Assembly: GCF_022846615.1 (NCBI RefSeq)
Contig: NZ_AP025637.1
Coordinates: 5,295,001-5,359,000 of the forward strand
Source of the DNA: Roseomonas fluvialis
GTDB taxonomy: Bacteria; Pseudomonadota; Alphaproteobacteria; Acetobacterales; Acetobacteraceae
DNA length: 64,000 nt
Reading direction: 5' to 3'
Both the position numbers and the translations under genes were made by a program. The notes below the pieces were generated by a model. The model was not told where the DNA came from and did not search any database. It worked only from the letters and a program-made list of their open reading frames with translations. Shown one piece after another: positions 42,905 to 52,004 of the stretch. The stretch's first letter is position 1, and each line of letters starts with the position of its first letter.

Positions 42905-43963
42905 TCAGGCAGACCGCAGGATCCGCATCAGCTGCGTGACATGCTCTGGCGGCGTCTGCGGCACGATCCCGTGGCCCAGATTGAAGATGTACGGCCGTCC
43001 GCGCATCGCTCCCAGGATCGATCGTGCCTCGGCTTCCAGCGCGGCCCCGCCCGCCACCAACGCCAGCGGATCAAGGTTGCCCTGCAGCGCCATGGTGGCG
43101 GGCACTGCCTGCGCCGCCCAGCGCGGATCCATCGAGGTGTCGATCGCCGTTGCATCCACCCCGGCCCGTGCGGCGTAGTCGGTCAGCAGCGGTCCGGCGA
43201 GGCGCGGGAAACCGATCAGCGGCACGCCAGGGCAGCGCTTGCGCAGCGCCCGCGTGATCGCCGCGGTGGGTTCGATCACCCATCGCCGGAACTGGCCGGG
43301 CGACAACATGCCGGCCCAGGAATCGAAGATCATCAGCGCCTCGGCGCCGGCTTCCACCTGCGCCACCAGGTATTCCACCGTGGCGTCCTGCAGCGTGCGG
43401 ATCAACCGTCCGAACAGCGCTGGGTCCTGGTAGGCGAGGCTCCGCGCGACCGGGAATTCCTTGCTGCCCTTGCCTTCCAGCATGTAGCAGGCGACCGTGA
43501 AGCAACCGCCGGCGAAGCCGATCAGCGTGGTGCGCGGCGCCTCGGTGGCCAATCCTTCGCGTACCCGCGCAACCGTCTCGAATACCGGGGCAGCGCGCGC
43601 CACCACCACGGATGGGTCGAGCGCGGCGATCGATTCCGGCGTGCGCAGGGGTTCGAGCAACGGCCCCTCGCCCTCCGCGAAACGCAGCGGCTGGCCGAGT
43701 GCCCACGGGATCATCAGGATGTCGGAGAACAGGATCGCCGCTTCCATGCCGTAGCGCCGGATCGGTTGCAGCGTGACCTCGGCCGCCAGCGGCGGGGTCG
43801 TGCAGAGGCTGATGAAATCCCCGGCCTGCGCCCGGAGTTCGCGGTATTCCGGGAGGTACCGCCCTGCCTGGCGCATCAGCCAGGCAGGCGGCGGCCATAC
43901 CGCTTCGCCGCCCAGGGCGCGCAGAAGGGGCTTGGCCGGGATGGTCGGGCGTTCACTGTCCAT
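42905..43963 (-). CDS. hemE: Uroporphyrinogen decarboxylase
   Basis: A 352-residue enzyme of heme synthesis that converts uroporphyrinogen III to coproporphyrinogen III. The family signature [11 protein letters not shown] is near residues 31-41, and the substrate aspartate is in [13 protein letters not shown] 43963 with GAAGGG upstream is preferred over the TTG at 43969. Divergent from the PPSR gene across the candidate replication origin. Confidence 0.95.
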   Translation of the reverse strand: MDSERPTIPAKPLLRALGGEAVWPPPAWLMRQAGRYLPEYRELRAQAGDFISLCTTPPLAAEVTLQPIRRYGMEAAILFSDILMIPWALGQPLRFAEGEGPLLEPLRTPESIAALDPSVVVARAAPVFETVARVREGLATEAPRTTLIGFAGGCFTVACYMLEGKGSKEFPVARSLAYQDPALFGRLIRTLQDATVEYLVAQVEAGAEALMIFDSWAGMLSPGQFRRWVIEPTAAITRALRKRCPGVPLIGFPRLAGPLLTDYAARAGVDATAIDTSMDPRWAAQAVPATMALQGNLDPLALVAGGAALEAEARSILGAMRGRPYIFNLGHGIVPQTPPEHVTQLMRILRSA

Positions 43964-44260
43964 GCCCAACCCTTCGCAGGGAATCAGAGTTTAAGGAAGG
44001 GTGTGAAGGCAGTTGGGGGTGTGGATGACGGGGATGCAGCCCATCCCCAGGCTGGAGCACCGGCTGTCCACCCCGGCCTGGCATGGCTAGGCCAGCGCCG
44101 AGCAGGGCTTGTGCGACCTGTCCACATCATCCCCAGGCACAGGGTCCGGTCCATACAGGCCGGACCGGCGTGGTACGACGAATCACGATATCCCCCGGCG
44201 CGGCCCCCCGGCATGATTCCGTCCCCGCCATCCACAGCGAAGCGCGCTACTGTCCCCACG
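43964..44260. other. Candidate chromosomal replication origin (oriC) between hemE and PPSR gene
   Basis: This 297-base gap has no gene. In Caulobacter and Rickettsia the chromosome origin lies between hemE and the homologue of the gene at 44261. DnaA-box-like sequences (consensus TTATCCACA) are seen at 44020-44028 (minus strand, TCATCCACA, 8 of 9), 44118-44126 (CTGTCCACA, 7 of 9) and 44228-44236 (CCATCCACA, 7 of 9), with a weaker CTGTCCACC at 44064-44072. There is no clear AT-rich unwinding element beyond short patches near 43981-43995 and 44175-44192. The gap must also hold both gene promoters. Confidence 0.55.
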
Positions 44261-45163
44261 ATGATCCACCGCCAGATCAACCTCCATCTTGTCTCGGACT
44301 CCACCGGGGAGACGCTGAACTCGATCGCCCGCGCCACGCTCGCGCGGTTCGACGACCATCACGTCATCCATCACCGATGGTCCCTGGTGCGGTCCCGCCT
44401 GCAGCTCGACCGTGTGCTCGAGGGCATGGAGCACGAGCCTGGCCCGGTGCTCTACACCCTGGTCGATTCTAGCCTGCGCCTGGCGCTCGAGGAACATTGC
44501 GGCCGGCTAGGCCTGCCCTGCTTTTCGCCGCTCGATCCGGTGATGGACCTGCTGCAGGGCGCACTCGGTGCCCGGGCCAAGGAAAAGCGCGCCGCGCAGC
44601 ACGTCATGGATGCCGACTACTTCCGCCGCATCGATGCCATGCACTACGTGCTGAGCCACGATGATGGGCAGGGCACGCTCGGCATCCGCAATGCCGATGT
44701 GGTGCTGGTCGGTGTGTCGCGCAGCAGCAAGACACCGACCTGCTTCTACCTCGCGAACCGCGGCATCAAGGCGGCCAACGTGCCGCTGGTGCCCGGCGCG
44801 GCCGTGCCGGATGCGCTGGAGAACCCGCCCTGTCCGGTGGTCGGCCTGCACATCGAGGTGAATGCCCTGATCGACATCCGCCGCCATCGCCTCAAGATCA
44901 TCGGTGCGGGCGGGGTGCGGCAGGATGCCACCGACTACATCGACCCCGAGGCGGTGAAGGCCGAGATCGTCGCCGCCCGGCGTCTATGCACAGCCCGCGG
45001 CTGGCCGGTGATCGACGTGACCCGCCGCAGCATCGAGGAAACCGCCGCCACCGTGCTGCAGCTGATGGAAGCCTGGCACGCGCGCCGCAAGGATGCGGCG
45101 GCGCCACCGCCGCCCGACGACCCCGCCGCCGGCGTGATTGGTGTGGGCAGCCCGCGCGCATGA
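44261..45163 (+). CDS. Pyruvate, phosphate/water dikinase regulatory protein (PPSR, DUF299)
   Basis: A 300-residue bifunctional kinase/pyrophosphorylase that switches PEP synthase or pyruvate phosphate dikinase on and off by threonine phosphorylation. Recognised by the start [12 protein letters not shown] and the P-loop-like [10 protein letters not shown] (151-160). This is the gene that flanks the origin in Caulobacter and Rickettsia. Start ATG 44261; the long open frame upstream is antisense to hemE. Coupled to maf by ATGA. Confidence 0.93.
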   Translation: MIHRQINLHLVSDSTGETLNSIARATLARFDDHHVIHHRWSLVRSRLQLDRVLEGMEHEPGPVLYTLVDSSLRLALEEHCGRLGLPCFSPLDPVMDLLQGALGARAKEKRAAQHVMDADYFRRIDAMHYVLSHDDGQGTLGIRNADVVLVGVSRSSKTPTCFYLANRGIKAANVPLVPGAAVPDALENPPCPVVGLHIEVNALIDIRRHRLKIIGAGGVRQDATDYIDPEAVKAEIVAARRLCTARGWPVIDVTRRSIEETAATVLQLMEAWHARRKDAAAPPPPDDPAAGVIGVGSPRA

Positions 45164-45771
45164 TGCAGGCGGACATGCCCCGGCTGGTATTGGCATCGGC
45201 GTCGATGGCCCGGCGCGCACTGCTGGATGCCGCCGGTCTGCGCTTCGAAGCGCTGCCCGCCGCCGTTGACGAGGCCGCCATCAAGCAGGCTGCCCAGGCG
45301 GAGGACATCCCCGCCGCCGATACCGCGATGATGCTGGCCGATGCGAAGGCCGAACGGATCGCGCGGCGCGACCCCGAGGCCCTGGTCATTGGCTGCGACC
45401 AGCTGCTGGTCTGCGACGGCCGCTGGTACGACAAGCCGCCGGATATTTCCGCCGCCCGCACGCAGTTGCTGGAATTGCGTGGCCGGACGCATGATTTGGT
45501 GACCGCAGTGGTCTGCCACCGCCATGGCGCGCGGGTGTGGCAGCACCTGGCAAGGCCGCGCATGACGATGCGGCAGTTCAGCGATGCCTTCCTCGACGCG
45601 TATCTGACGGCCGAGGGGGATCGCGTGCTGGGTTCGGTCGGGGCCTATCGGCTCGAAGGCCCAGGGGTGCAGTTGTTTGCGCGCATCCAGGGAGACCAGG
45701 CTGCCATCCTGGGCCTGCCGCTGATGGAATTGCTCGGCTTCCTGCGCCAGCACGGGGTGCTGCCCGACTGA
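45160..45771 (+). CDS. maf: Maf-family nucleoside-triphosphate pyrophosphatase
   Basis: A 203-residue Maf protein ([12 protein letters not shown] near the start, the GCDQ motif, and the late [18 protein letters not shown]). Maf proteins remove non-canonical nucleotides. Note that the usual SxSPRR reads SASMARR. Two start ATGs (45160, 45163) overlap the PPSR stop. In Caulobacter aroE follows maf; here aroE lies on the other side of hemE. Confidence 0.92.
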   Translation: MMQADMPRLVLASASMARRALLDAAGLRFEALPAAVDEAAIKQAAQAEDIPAADTAMMLADAKAERIARRDPEALVIGCDQLLVCDGRWYDKPPDISAARTQLLELRGRTHDLVTAVVCHRHGARVWQHLARPRMTMRQFSDAFLDAYLTAEGDRVLGSVGAYRLEGPGVQLFARIQGDQAAILGLPLMELLGFLRQHGVLPD

Positions 45772-45905
45772 TATCAACGACGCGCCTAGTGGCGTTTCCA
45801 CACTACTGATGCCTGGCGCAAACCCTTGGCTTTGCGGGATCATCCGCAGCAATCATTCGGGGGTCTGGCACGCGTCAGGCGCCCGGGGCGTTGGTCCAAT
45901 GACCG

Positions 45906-46229
45906 CTACGCGATCACCGCCCGTACAACGAGCATCGCCACCAGCCCGGCCAGGAGCGCGGGCAATAACCGCCGTCGTATCGCGAGGCAGGCGGCCACGC
46001 CAACGCTGAGCCCCGCCATCCGCGCCGCCAGCGGCACCTCGGCCAACGCACCGGCAGGCGCCACAATGGCGAGTGCCACGAAGGCCGCGAGTGTCGCCTG
46101 CGCCACTGCCGTCGCCCAGGCGATCGCCGGATGGTCCGTGGTCAGTCCGCCCGCCAGCCACACCCCCGCCAAGCGCAATCCCAGGCAGGCCGCGGCGGTC
46201 AGGACCAGTGCCAGATCAGGGGGCGCCAT
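45906..46229 (-). CDS. AzlD-type branched-chain amino-acid transport protein
   Basis: A 107-residue protein with three to four hydrophobic segments, typical of AzlD, the small partner of AzlC. The layout with the AzlC gene directly upstream (14-base overlap) supports the call, since sequence conservation in AzlD is low. The pair exports branched-chain amino acids or related compounds in characterised members. Confidence 0.75.
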   Translation of the reverse strand: MAPPDLALVLTAAACLGLRLAGVWLAGGLTTDHPAIAWATAVAQATLAAFVALAIVAPAGALAEVPLAARMAGLSVGVAACLAIRRRLLPALLAGLVAMLVVRAVIA

Positions 46230-46914
46230 GGCGCCGCCCCAGCAGGAAGGCCACCGTGCCACCCACCAGCCCCGCCGCCAGCAGCGCGACCGCGGCCGGC
46301 AGCACCAGCGCAACAGAAGCCGCCGCCACCCCGCACAGGATCGCGCGCCGCGGCGCGGGGCGATCGAGATCCGTCGCCAACAACAGCGCATAGTAGAGCG
46401 GGTTCACGAACAGCAATGCTGCTCGTGCGTCAGGACCGAGCCCGCCGGCCACGAAGAATCCGCCCAGCGCGGCAAATCCTGCCACCACCCAGGATGTCAG
46501 CCCGAAGCCCAGGAACCAGGCAACGCGGTCGGGCCGATCCACTGCCGGCAAGGCCCGCATCGCCGCCGCCCAGGGCGTGACGGCAATGAACGGTACTGCC
46601 GGCAGCAATCGCCAGCGATCGCGCGCTGCAAGCACCGGCGTGATCGACACCGCCATGGGCAGGAAGCGCGCATTCACCGCGACCGCCCCCAGCACCGCAA
46701 CCCCGACCCCGCCGGCCCATCCCCCCGCTGCCGCCTGCACCAGCACAAGCTGCCCCGGCATGCCATAGATTCCCCAGCAGGCGAGCAGCGCCCAGCCGGG
46801 CGAAAGCCCCGCTTCCTGTACCGCCGCGCCGAAGGCCAGGAAGGTCGCCGCCATCGCGACGCCCGGCGCGCCAAGCGCTTCGCGCAAACCGGGGAGGAGG
46901 GCAGAGGGCAGCAC
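46216..46914 (-). CDS. AzlC-family branched-chain amino-acid permease
   Basis: A 232-residue inner-membrane protein with the AzlC start region (LREALGAPGVAMAATFLAFG) and NARFLPMAVSI, and about five to six spans. No ATG lies in frame at the domain start; GTG 46914 preceded by GGGGG is chosen. Operates with AzlD downstream on the same strand. The direction is divergent from the Bug receptor gene at 47013. Confidence 0.8.
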   Translation of the reverse strand: MLPSALLPGLREALGAPGVAMAATFLAFGAAVQEAGLSPGWALLACWGIYGMPGQLVLVQAAAGGWAGGVGVAVLGAVAVNARFLPMAVSITPVLAARDRWRLLPAVPFIAVTPWAAAMRALPAVDRPDRVAWFLGFGLTSWVVAGFAALGGFFVAGGLGPDARAALLFVNPLYYALLLATDLDRPAPRRAILCGVAAASVALVLPAAVALLAAGLVGGTVAFLLGRRHGAP

Positions 46915-47012
46915 GCCCCCATGTTGCCACGCGCGCGGCGACGCGACAGGGCGTGACAGCCCGCGACCGGCAACACCATGATCGCGGCAGAACAAACACG
47001 GGAGGATGCCCG

Positions 47013-47969
47013 GTGCTCCGTCGCCGCATCGTGCTAGCCGCTGGCCTGTCTCTGCCGGAACTGGCGCGCGCGCAGGGCTTCCCGCCGCGTCCTGTCCGGA
47101 TCGTGGTGCCCTTCCCCGCTGGCGGCCCGACCGATGCGATCGCCCGCATGGTGGCCCAGCAGCTGGAGGCAGCCTGGAGCCAGTCCGTGGTGGTGGACAA
47201 CCGCCCCGGCGCGGGCGGTAGCACGGGCAGTGCCATCGTCGCACGGGCGGCGCCGGACGGCCTGACGCTGCTGGTCACGGCCAATTCACACGCGATCAAT
47301 CCGTCGGTGCTTCGCAACCTGCCCTTCGACACGGTGCGCGACTTCACTGCGATCTGCCGCTTGGCCGATGCACCCTTCCTGCTAGTGGCGCATCCCGGCT
47401 TGGGCGCGCGCACCTTGCCGGAATTCGTGGCGGCAGTGCGGGCGAAACCTGGGCAGCTCAACTACAGCTCGGCCGGCCACGGGACAGGCAACCACCTGAC
47501 GATGGAGCGGCTGAAGCAGGCGGCGGGGCTCGACATCACCCATATTCCCTTCAATGGCGCTGCGCCGGCGACGACCGCGCTGCTGTCCGGGCAGGTGCAG
47601 GCGCTGGTGAACAACCTGGTGAATTCGCTGCCGCATATCGCGGAGGGGAAGATGGTGCCGATCGCGATCGGCAGCGCCGAACGCCAGGCCGTGCTGCCCG
47701 ATGTCGTGCCCTTCGCGGAGAACTACCCAGGGTTCCTGTCGATGAACTGGTACGGCGCCTTCGGCCCGGCCGGGATGTCAACTGCGCTGGTGGAACAGAT
47801 CAACGGAGCGATGTCCCGCGCGGTTCGGATGCCTGTGGTGGCCGAACGCCTGCGTGCGCAGGGAATCTCGCCCGCCGGCGGCCCGGCAGAGGCCTTCGGG
47901 CGGGAGGTCACGACGGAGGTCGCGGAATGGGGGCGCGTGACGCGCGCGGCCGGGATCCAGCCAGAATAG
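47013..47969 (+). CDS. Bug-family tripartite tricarboxylate transporter receptor
   Basis: A 318-residue periplasmic receptor of the Bug/TctC family. After a short signal (residues 1-21, ...LARAQ) come PVRIVVPFPAGGPTDAIARM and VVVDNRPGAGGSTGS, the classical family segments. Start GTG 47013 follows GGGAGG with good spacing. No TctA or TctB genes are present, so it is an orphan receptor, as is common where the Bug family has expanded. Ligand probably a carboxylate. Confidence 0.9.
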   Translation: MLRRRIVLAAGLSLPELARAQGFPPRPVRIVVPFPAGGPTDAIARMVAQQLEAAWSQSVVVDNRPGAGGSTGSAIVARAAPDGLTLLVTANSHAINPSVLRNLPFDTVRDFTAICRLADAPFLLVAHPGLGARTLPEFVAAVRAKPGQLNYSSAGHGTGNHLTMERLKQAAGLDITHIPFNGAAPATTALLSGQVQALVNNLVNSLPHIAEGKMVPIAIGSAERQAVLPDVVPFAENYPGFLSMNWYGAFGPAGMSTALVEQINGAMSRAVRMPVVAERLRAQGISPAGGPAEAFGREVTTEVAEWGRVTRAAGIQPE

Positions 47970-48198
47970 GGCACGCGCGCACCGGGCAACCGTGGCCTGG
48001 TGGTGACGCGTGTCGCATTCGATCCAGGGCGTCATCGCGCCCAGCACGGCAGACGGGATGCCATGGTTGACGCGGCACCGGTCATCCGAGCGACCACACG
48101 CCATTGCCGTCGCAGGTTCCACTGGACCATGCGCTGTTCTAGGAAACCGCGGCGGGGCCGCCAAAGGGGCGCTCGCCGCGACCCCCTCCCGGATACGG

Positions 48199-48936
48199 AT
48201 GCTTGCCGTGACGTTGACGCTTTATCCCGCCATCGATCTCAAAGGCGGCCAGGTGGTCCGGCTCAAGCGTGGCGAGATGGACCAAGCCACGATCTACGCC
48301 GACGACCCTGCCGCCCAGGCGCGTGCCTTCATCGAGGCTGGCTTCGGCTGGGTGCATGTGGTCGACCTGGACGGCGCCTTCGCCGGCAAGCCCGCCAATG
48401 CCGAGGCGGTGCGCGGAATCCTGGCGGCTGTGCCGGGTGCGCAGGTGCAGCTGGGTGGCGGCATCCGCACCATGGCGGTGGCAGAAGCCTGGCTGGCCGC
48501 CGGGGTGGCGCGAATCATCCTGGGTAGCGCCGCGGTGAAGGACCCGGTGTTTGCCCGCGCGGTTTGTCGCGCCTTTCCGGGGCGCGTAGCGCTGGGCATC
48601 GATGCGCGGGATGGCATGGTGGCGACCGAAGGCTGGGCGGAAACCAGCGACGTGTCCGCGACCGACCTCGCGCGCCGCTTCGAGGACAGCGGCGCAGCGG
48701 CGGTGATCTATACCGACATCGCACGGGACGGGATGCTGGGTGGCGTGAATGTAGAGGCGACGGCGGCACTGGCACGGGCGGTGGCGCTGCCCGTGGTCGC
48801 AAGCGGCGGGGTGGCGGGCGTTGAGGATTTGGTCGCGCTGCGCGCGGTGGGCGCGGGCATCGAGGGGGCAATCATTGGCCGCGCGCTGTATGATGGGCGG
48901 ATCGACGTGACGGCGGCGTTGGCGGCGGCGCGGTAG
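48199..48936 (+). CDS. hisA: HisA: ProFAR isomerase of histidine synthesis
   Basis: A 245-residue (beta-alpha)8 isomerase. Phosphate-binding and catalytic segments [34 protein letters not shown] and [11 protein letters not shown] are intact. The reaction opens the ribose ring of ProFAR. hisB and hisH are not upstream; a Bug receptor gene and 229 bases of non-coding leader are. hisF follows only after a 277-base gap and an opposite-strand gene. Confidence 0.94.
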   Translation: MLAVTLTLYPAIDLKGGQVVRLKRGEMDQATIYADDPAAQARAFIEAGFGWVHVVDLDGAFAGKPANAEAVRGILAAVPGAQVQLGGGIRTMAVAEAWLAAGVARIILGSAAVKDPVFARAVCRAFPGRVALGIDARDGMVATEGWAETSDVSATDLARRFEDSGAAAVIYTDIARDGMLGGVNVEATAALARAVALPVVASGGVAGVEDLVALRAVGAGIEGAIIGRALYDGRIDVTAALAAAR

Positions 48937-49213
48937 CCCGCCGGCGGCCATGTCCCGCCGAATCGCGCCGCGGATGCCTTGAGGCTCGGCGCGGGCCGCC
49001 GCGACAGCATCGCGGAACGCGGCATCGGCGAGATCATCCCGGCGCAGGCGACTGGGCACCACACCCGCCCCGTCGTACGGCGCAAGGTCCGAGATCCGGG
49101 GGCGTGCCGCGAAAAGGCCGCGGACACGGCCGCAAGCAAATTACGCGCACTGATCGACACCGGCTTCATGGGCATGATCCTGCCGCGCCACCGGGACCAC
49201 GAACAAGCAGCCG

Positions 49214-49603
49214 CTATTTGCCGCCCCCACCCCCATCCGACCCGCCGCTGCTCGACGAACTGCTGCTGTCGGAGGACCCACCCCCACCATCGCCGCTTCC
49301 GCCCCCGCCGAACCACGAGCCGCCGGATGACCCGCCATCCTCGTGCCGCTTCTCATTCTCCGCCATCAGAAGTGTCGCGGCACCAGCAGTGCCTGCGGTG
49401 GTTGCGTTGCGGCGGTCGTCATCAGTGTCGGACTCATGTTGGGTGTCATCATCGTCGCGCTCGCGCCGAATGCCGCGTCGCTCCAGCACCCGTTCATAGG
49501 CCGCCCGCTTGCGCGCGCCCCACCAGAAGCGGGGCGAGGCGCGCGCAATCTCCGCCTCGGTGAAGGTGAAGCCGTCCTCGATCACGCCCAGGCCCTGCAC
49601 CAT
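49214..49603 (-). CDS. Hypothetical protein with Gly/Ser-rich tail, between hisA and hisF
   Basis: A 129-residue protein in two parts. The first 55 residues are charged and helix-like (FTEAEIARASPRFWWGARKR, then acidic). The last 37 are almost only Gly, Ser and Asp around a single Trp-Phe. Tails like this occur at the C-terminus of TPM-domain and other surface proteins, but no TPM domain is present. No signal peptide. Strand is opposite to the his genes on either side. Function unknown; the biased tail could also be a chance product of GC-rich DNA. Confidence 0.5.
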   Translation of the reverse strand: MVQGLGVIEDGFTFTEAEIARASPRFWWGARKRAAYERVLERRGIRRERDDDDTQHESDTDDDRRNATTAGTAGAATLLMAENEKRHEDGGSSGGSWFGGGGSGDGGGGSSDSSSSSSSGGSDGGGGGK

Positions 49604-49727
49604 CCTGCTCCCTGGTCAGCACGCATTCACTTGACCGACGCATCATTCGGCCGCAATCGCTTGCGTTTCCAGTGCGGTGCGTCACCTCGCGCCGGAATCC
49701 GAACAAGATGGAAGGTCATCCGATCCC

Positions 49728-50510
49728 GTGCTCGCACTGCGCGTCATTCCCTGCCTGGATGTGAAGGACGGTCGCGTCGTGAAGGGCGTGAACTTCGTCG
49801 CCCTGCGCGACGCCGGCGATCCGGTCGAGCAGGCCCGCGCCTACGACGCAGAGGGCGCCGACGAGGTCACCTTCCTCGACATCACCGCCAGCCACGAGAA
49901 CCGCGACACCATCCTTGATGTGGTCTCGCGCACCGCCGCACAGGTCTTCATCCCGCTGACCGTGGGGGGCGGGGTGCGCTCGGTCGAGGATGCGCGGCGC
50001 CTGCTGCTGGCCGGGGCCGACAAGGTCTCGATCAATTCCGCCGCGGTGGCCGACCCCGAGGTGGTGCGCCGCTGCGCCGAGGCCTTCGGCAGCCAGGCGA
50101 TCGTCGTTGCGATCGACGCCCGCCGCCGCACGACCGGCGAGGGCTGGGAGGTCTTCACCCATGGCGGCCGCCGCGGCACCGGCATCGACGCGGTGGACTG
50201 GGCACGCCGCGTGGAAGCGCTTGGCGCCGGGGAAATCCTGCTGACCTCGATGGATCGCGACGGCACCAAGCAGGGCTTCGACCTGCCGCTGACGCGCGCG
50301 GTGCGCGCGGCCGTCCGCCTGCCCATCGTCGCCTCCGGCGGCGTCGGTGCGCCGGAACACTTCGCCGAGGGAGCGCTCGCCGGTGCCACCGGGCTGCTCG
50401 CCGCTTCCGTCTTCCACTACGGGGAATTCCGCATCGCTGATGCCAAGGCCGCGCTCGTCGCGGCGGGCCTGCCGGTGCGCCACGCCCCGCGCAGCATGAG
50501 GGCCGCGTGA
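49728..50510 (+). CDS. hisF: Imidazole glycerol phosphate synthase, cyclase subunit
   Basis: A 260-residue (beta-alpha)8 cyclase. Catalytic aspartates lie in [17 protein letters not shown] and [14 protein letters not shown], and [12 protein letters not shown] and [11 protein letters not shown] are typical. It works with HisH, which is not in the window. Start GTG 49728 fits the family N-terminus ([10 protein letters not shown]). Its stop overlaps hisE (TGATG). Confidence 0.95.
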   Translation: MLALRVIPCLDVKDGRVVKGVNFVALRDAGDPVEQARAYDAEGADEVTFLDITASHENRDTILDVVSRTAAQVFIPLTVGGGVRSVEDARRLLLAGADKVSINSAAVADPEVVRRCAEAFGSQAIVVAIDARRRTTGEGWEVFTHGGRRGTGIDAVDWARRVEALGAGEILLTSMDRDGTKQGFDLPLTRAVRAAVRLPIVASGGVGAPEHFAEGALAGATGLLAASVFHYGEFRIADAKAALVAAGLPVRHAPRSMRAA

Positions 50511-51091
50511 TGGGCAAGGCCGCGAAAAAGAAGACATCCGCCAAGAAGGCAACGCCCAAGCAGCCTGCGCCGAAGAAATCCGCCGCGAAGAAAGCCGCGC
50601 CCAAGAAGGCCAAGCTGCCGGTGCCGGCGGTGGTGCGCGACACTGCGGCAGCCCGCAAGGCCAAGCTGCCCAAGCCTGTGCGCAAGGCGGAAAAGCGGCT
50701 GCTTGCGCCGCTCGCGCCTGACATTGCCGGTGCGGATGCCGCCATCCTCGACCGGCTCTGGCAGGTGGTCGAGGCGCGGCGCCGGGCGGGCAGCGCCGCC
50801 ACGTCGCATTCTGCCAGGCTGCTCGCCCGCGGCACCGCGAAGGTCGCGCAGAAGCTCGGCGAGGAAGCGGTGGAATGCGTGATCGAGGCCGCCACCGGCA
50901 ATCGCGCCGCGACCGTGCTGGAAAGTGCGGACCTGCTTTATCACCTGGTGGTGGTCTGGGTGGATGCCGGCATCGCGCCGGCCGAGGTCTGGGCCGAGCT
51001 GGCGCGCCGGCAGGGCATTTCAGGCATCGCCGAGAAGGCGTCGCGCCCTCAGGGCATCCTGCGCGCGGCGGGCACCACCAAGCTGCCGTGA
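50510..51091 (+). CDS. hisE: Phosphoribosyl-ATP pyrophosphatase with lysine-rich N-terminal extension
   Basis: A 193-residue protein. The HisE domain (about 75-185) is complete: [13 protein letters not shown] carries the metal-binding glutamates and [13 protein letters not shown] is the second helix motif. The first 62 residues hold about 19 lysines with alanine and proline ([17 protein letters not shown]...), like histone H1 or bacterial AlgP tails, so the protein is roughly twice the usual length of HisE. The tail could bind nucleic acid. ATG 50510 overlaps the hisF stop; GTG 50507 is an alternative. Confidence 0.92.
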   Translation: MGKAAKKKTSAKKATPKQPAPKKSAAKKAAPKKAKLPVPAVVRDTAAARKAKLPKPVRKAEKRLLAPLAPDIAGADAAILDRLWQVVEARRRAGSAATSHSARLLARGTAKVAQKLGEEAVECVIEAATGNRAATVLESADLLYHLVVVWVDAGIAPAEVWAELARRQGISGIAEKASRPQGILRAAGTTKLP

Positions 51092-51618
51092 CCGCGCCGC
51101 GCATCCGCCCTGCGCGGACGGAGGACACGCCCGCCATCGCCGCGCTGCTCGACTCCGCCTTCGAGGATCGCGCGGAATCTGCGCTGGTCGCCGCATTGCG
51201 CACCGAGGGCGCCGTGGCGGTCGAACTGGTCCTCGACGCCGATGAGGGCCTGCGCGGCCATGTCATGTTCACCCGCGCGCCGATCGGCGAGGCAGCGGTG
51301 CTGGCGCTGGCCCCGCTCGCTGTCGCTGCTGATGTGCGGCGGCGAGGGTTGGGCGCGGCGCTGGTGCACGCGGGGCTGGTGGCATCGCGCGATGTGGGCG
51401 CGGCCGCGGTGCTGGTGCTTGGCGACCCCGCCTACTACGCGCGGTTCGGCTTTGCGCCGGCGCAGGGCATCACCGGCGCCCCCTGGTGCGCGCACCCGGC
51501 CTTCCAGGCGTTGTCGCTCGTGCCTGGGCGGGCCGTGCCACACGGCGTGGTCCGCTACGCTTGCGCCTTCGGCGCGCTGGGCGAGGATGCACGCGAAGGA
51601 GACCCGCCATGTCCGTGA
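51088..51618 (+). CDS. GNAT-family N-acetyltransferase (YhbS-like)
   Basis: A 176-residue acetyltransferase. It starts at GTG 51088 in the hisE stop with [20 protein letters not shown], has the acetyl-CoA loop [15 protein letters not shown], and ends with ARFGFAPA and a short tail, as in YhbS proteins. Substrate unknown. Overlaps the HIT gene by ten bases, so the his genes, GNAT and HIT form one transcript. Confidence 0.87.
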   Translation: MTAPRIRPARTEDTPAIAALLDSAFEDRAESALVAALRTEGAVAVELVLDADEGLRGHVMFTRAPIGEAAVLALAPLAVAADVRRRGLGAALVHAGLVASRDVGAAAVLVLGDPAYYARFGFAPAQGITGAPWCAHPAFQALSLVPGRAVPHGVVRYACAFGALGEDAREGDPPCP

Positions 51619-51995
51619 CCGGCCTGCCGCCCTATGACGACGCCAACATCTTCGCCCGCATCCTGCGCGGGGAGATTCCCTGCAAGCGCGTGGAGGAAAG
51701 CGACCACGCTCTAGCGTTTCACGACATCAACCCGCAGGCGCCGGTCCATGTGCTGGTAATCCCGAAGGGGCGCTACGTGTCGGTGGCCGACTTCTCGGCG
51801 CATGCGACCGAGACCGAGGTCGCCGGCTTCTGGCGCCTGGTGGGAAAGGTGGCGAAGGACCTCGGGCTCGAGGCCGGCGGCTATCGCGTCCTGACGAACA
51901 TGGGCGTGGATGGCGGGCAGGAAGTGCCGCATTTCCACGTCCATATCTTCGGCGGGCGATGGATCGGCCGGATGGTGCCGCGCGCGGAAGGCTGA
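51609..51995 (+). CDS. HIT-family (histidine triad) nucleotide-binding protein
   Basis: A 128-residue HinT-like protein. The triad is HFHVHIFGG near residue 110, and NIFARILRGEIPCKRV is the usual start. HIT proteins hydrolyse adenosine phosphoramidates and AMP-linked compounds. A GAAGGAG ribosome-binding site lies upstream of ATG 51609. HIT genes follow hisE in several alphaproteobacteria, which supports the grouping. Confidence 0.93.
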   Translation: MSVTGLPPYDDANIFARILRGEIPCKRVEESDHALAFHDINPQAPVHVLVIPKGRYVSVADFSAHATETEVAGFWRLVGKVAKDLGLEAGGYRVLTNMGVDGGQEVPHFHVHIFGGRWIGRMVPRAEG

Positions 51996-52004
51996 GCCGC
52001 CGCG

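Noticed and set aside
42941-44260. Extension of the PPSR reading frame back across hemE
   Set aside because: The frame is open only because of high GC; it is antisense to hemE, and the PPSR homology starts at ATG 44261.
48139-49062. 307-codon minus-strand frame over hisA
   Set aside because: Most of it is antisense to hisA. Only the part beyond hisA looks protein-like and it lacks a plausible start, so it is noted as a possible remnant and not called a gene.
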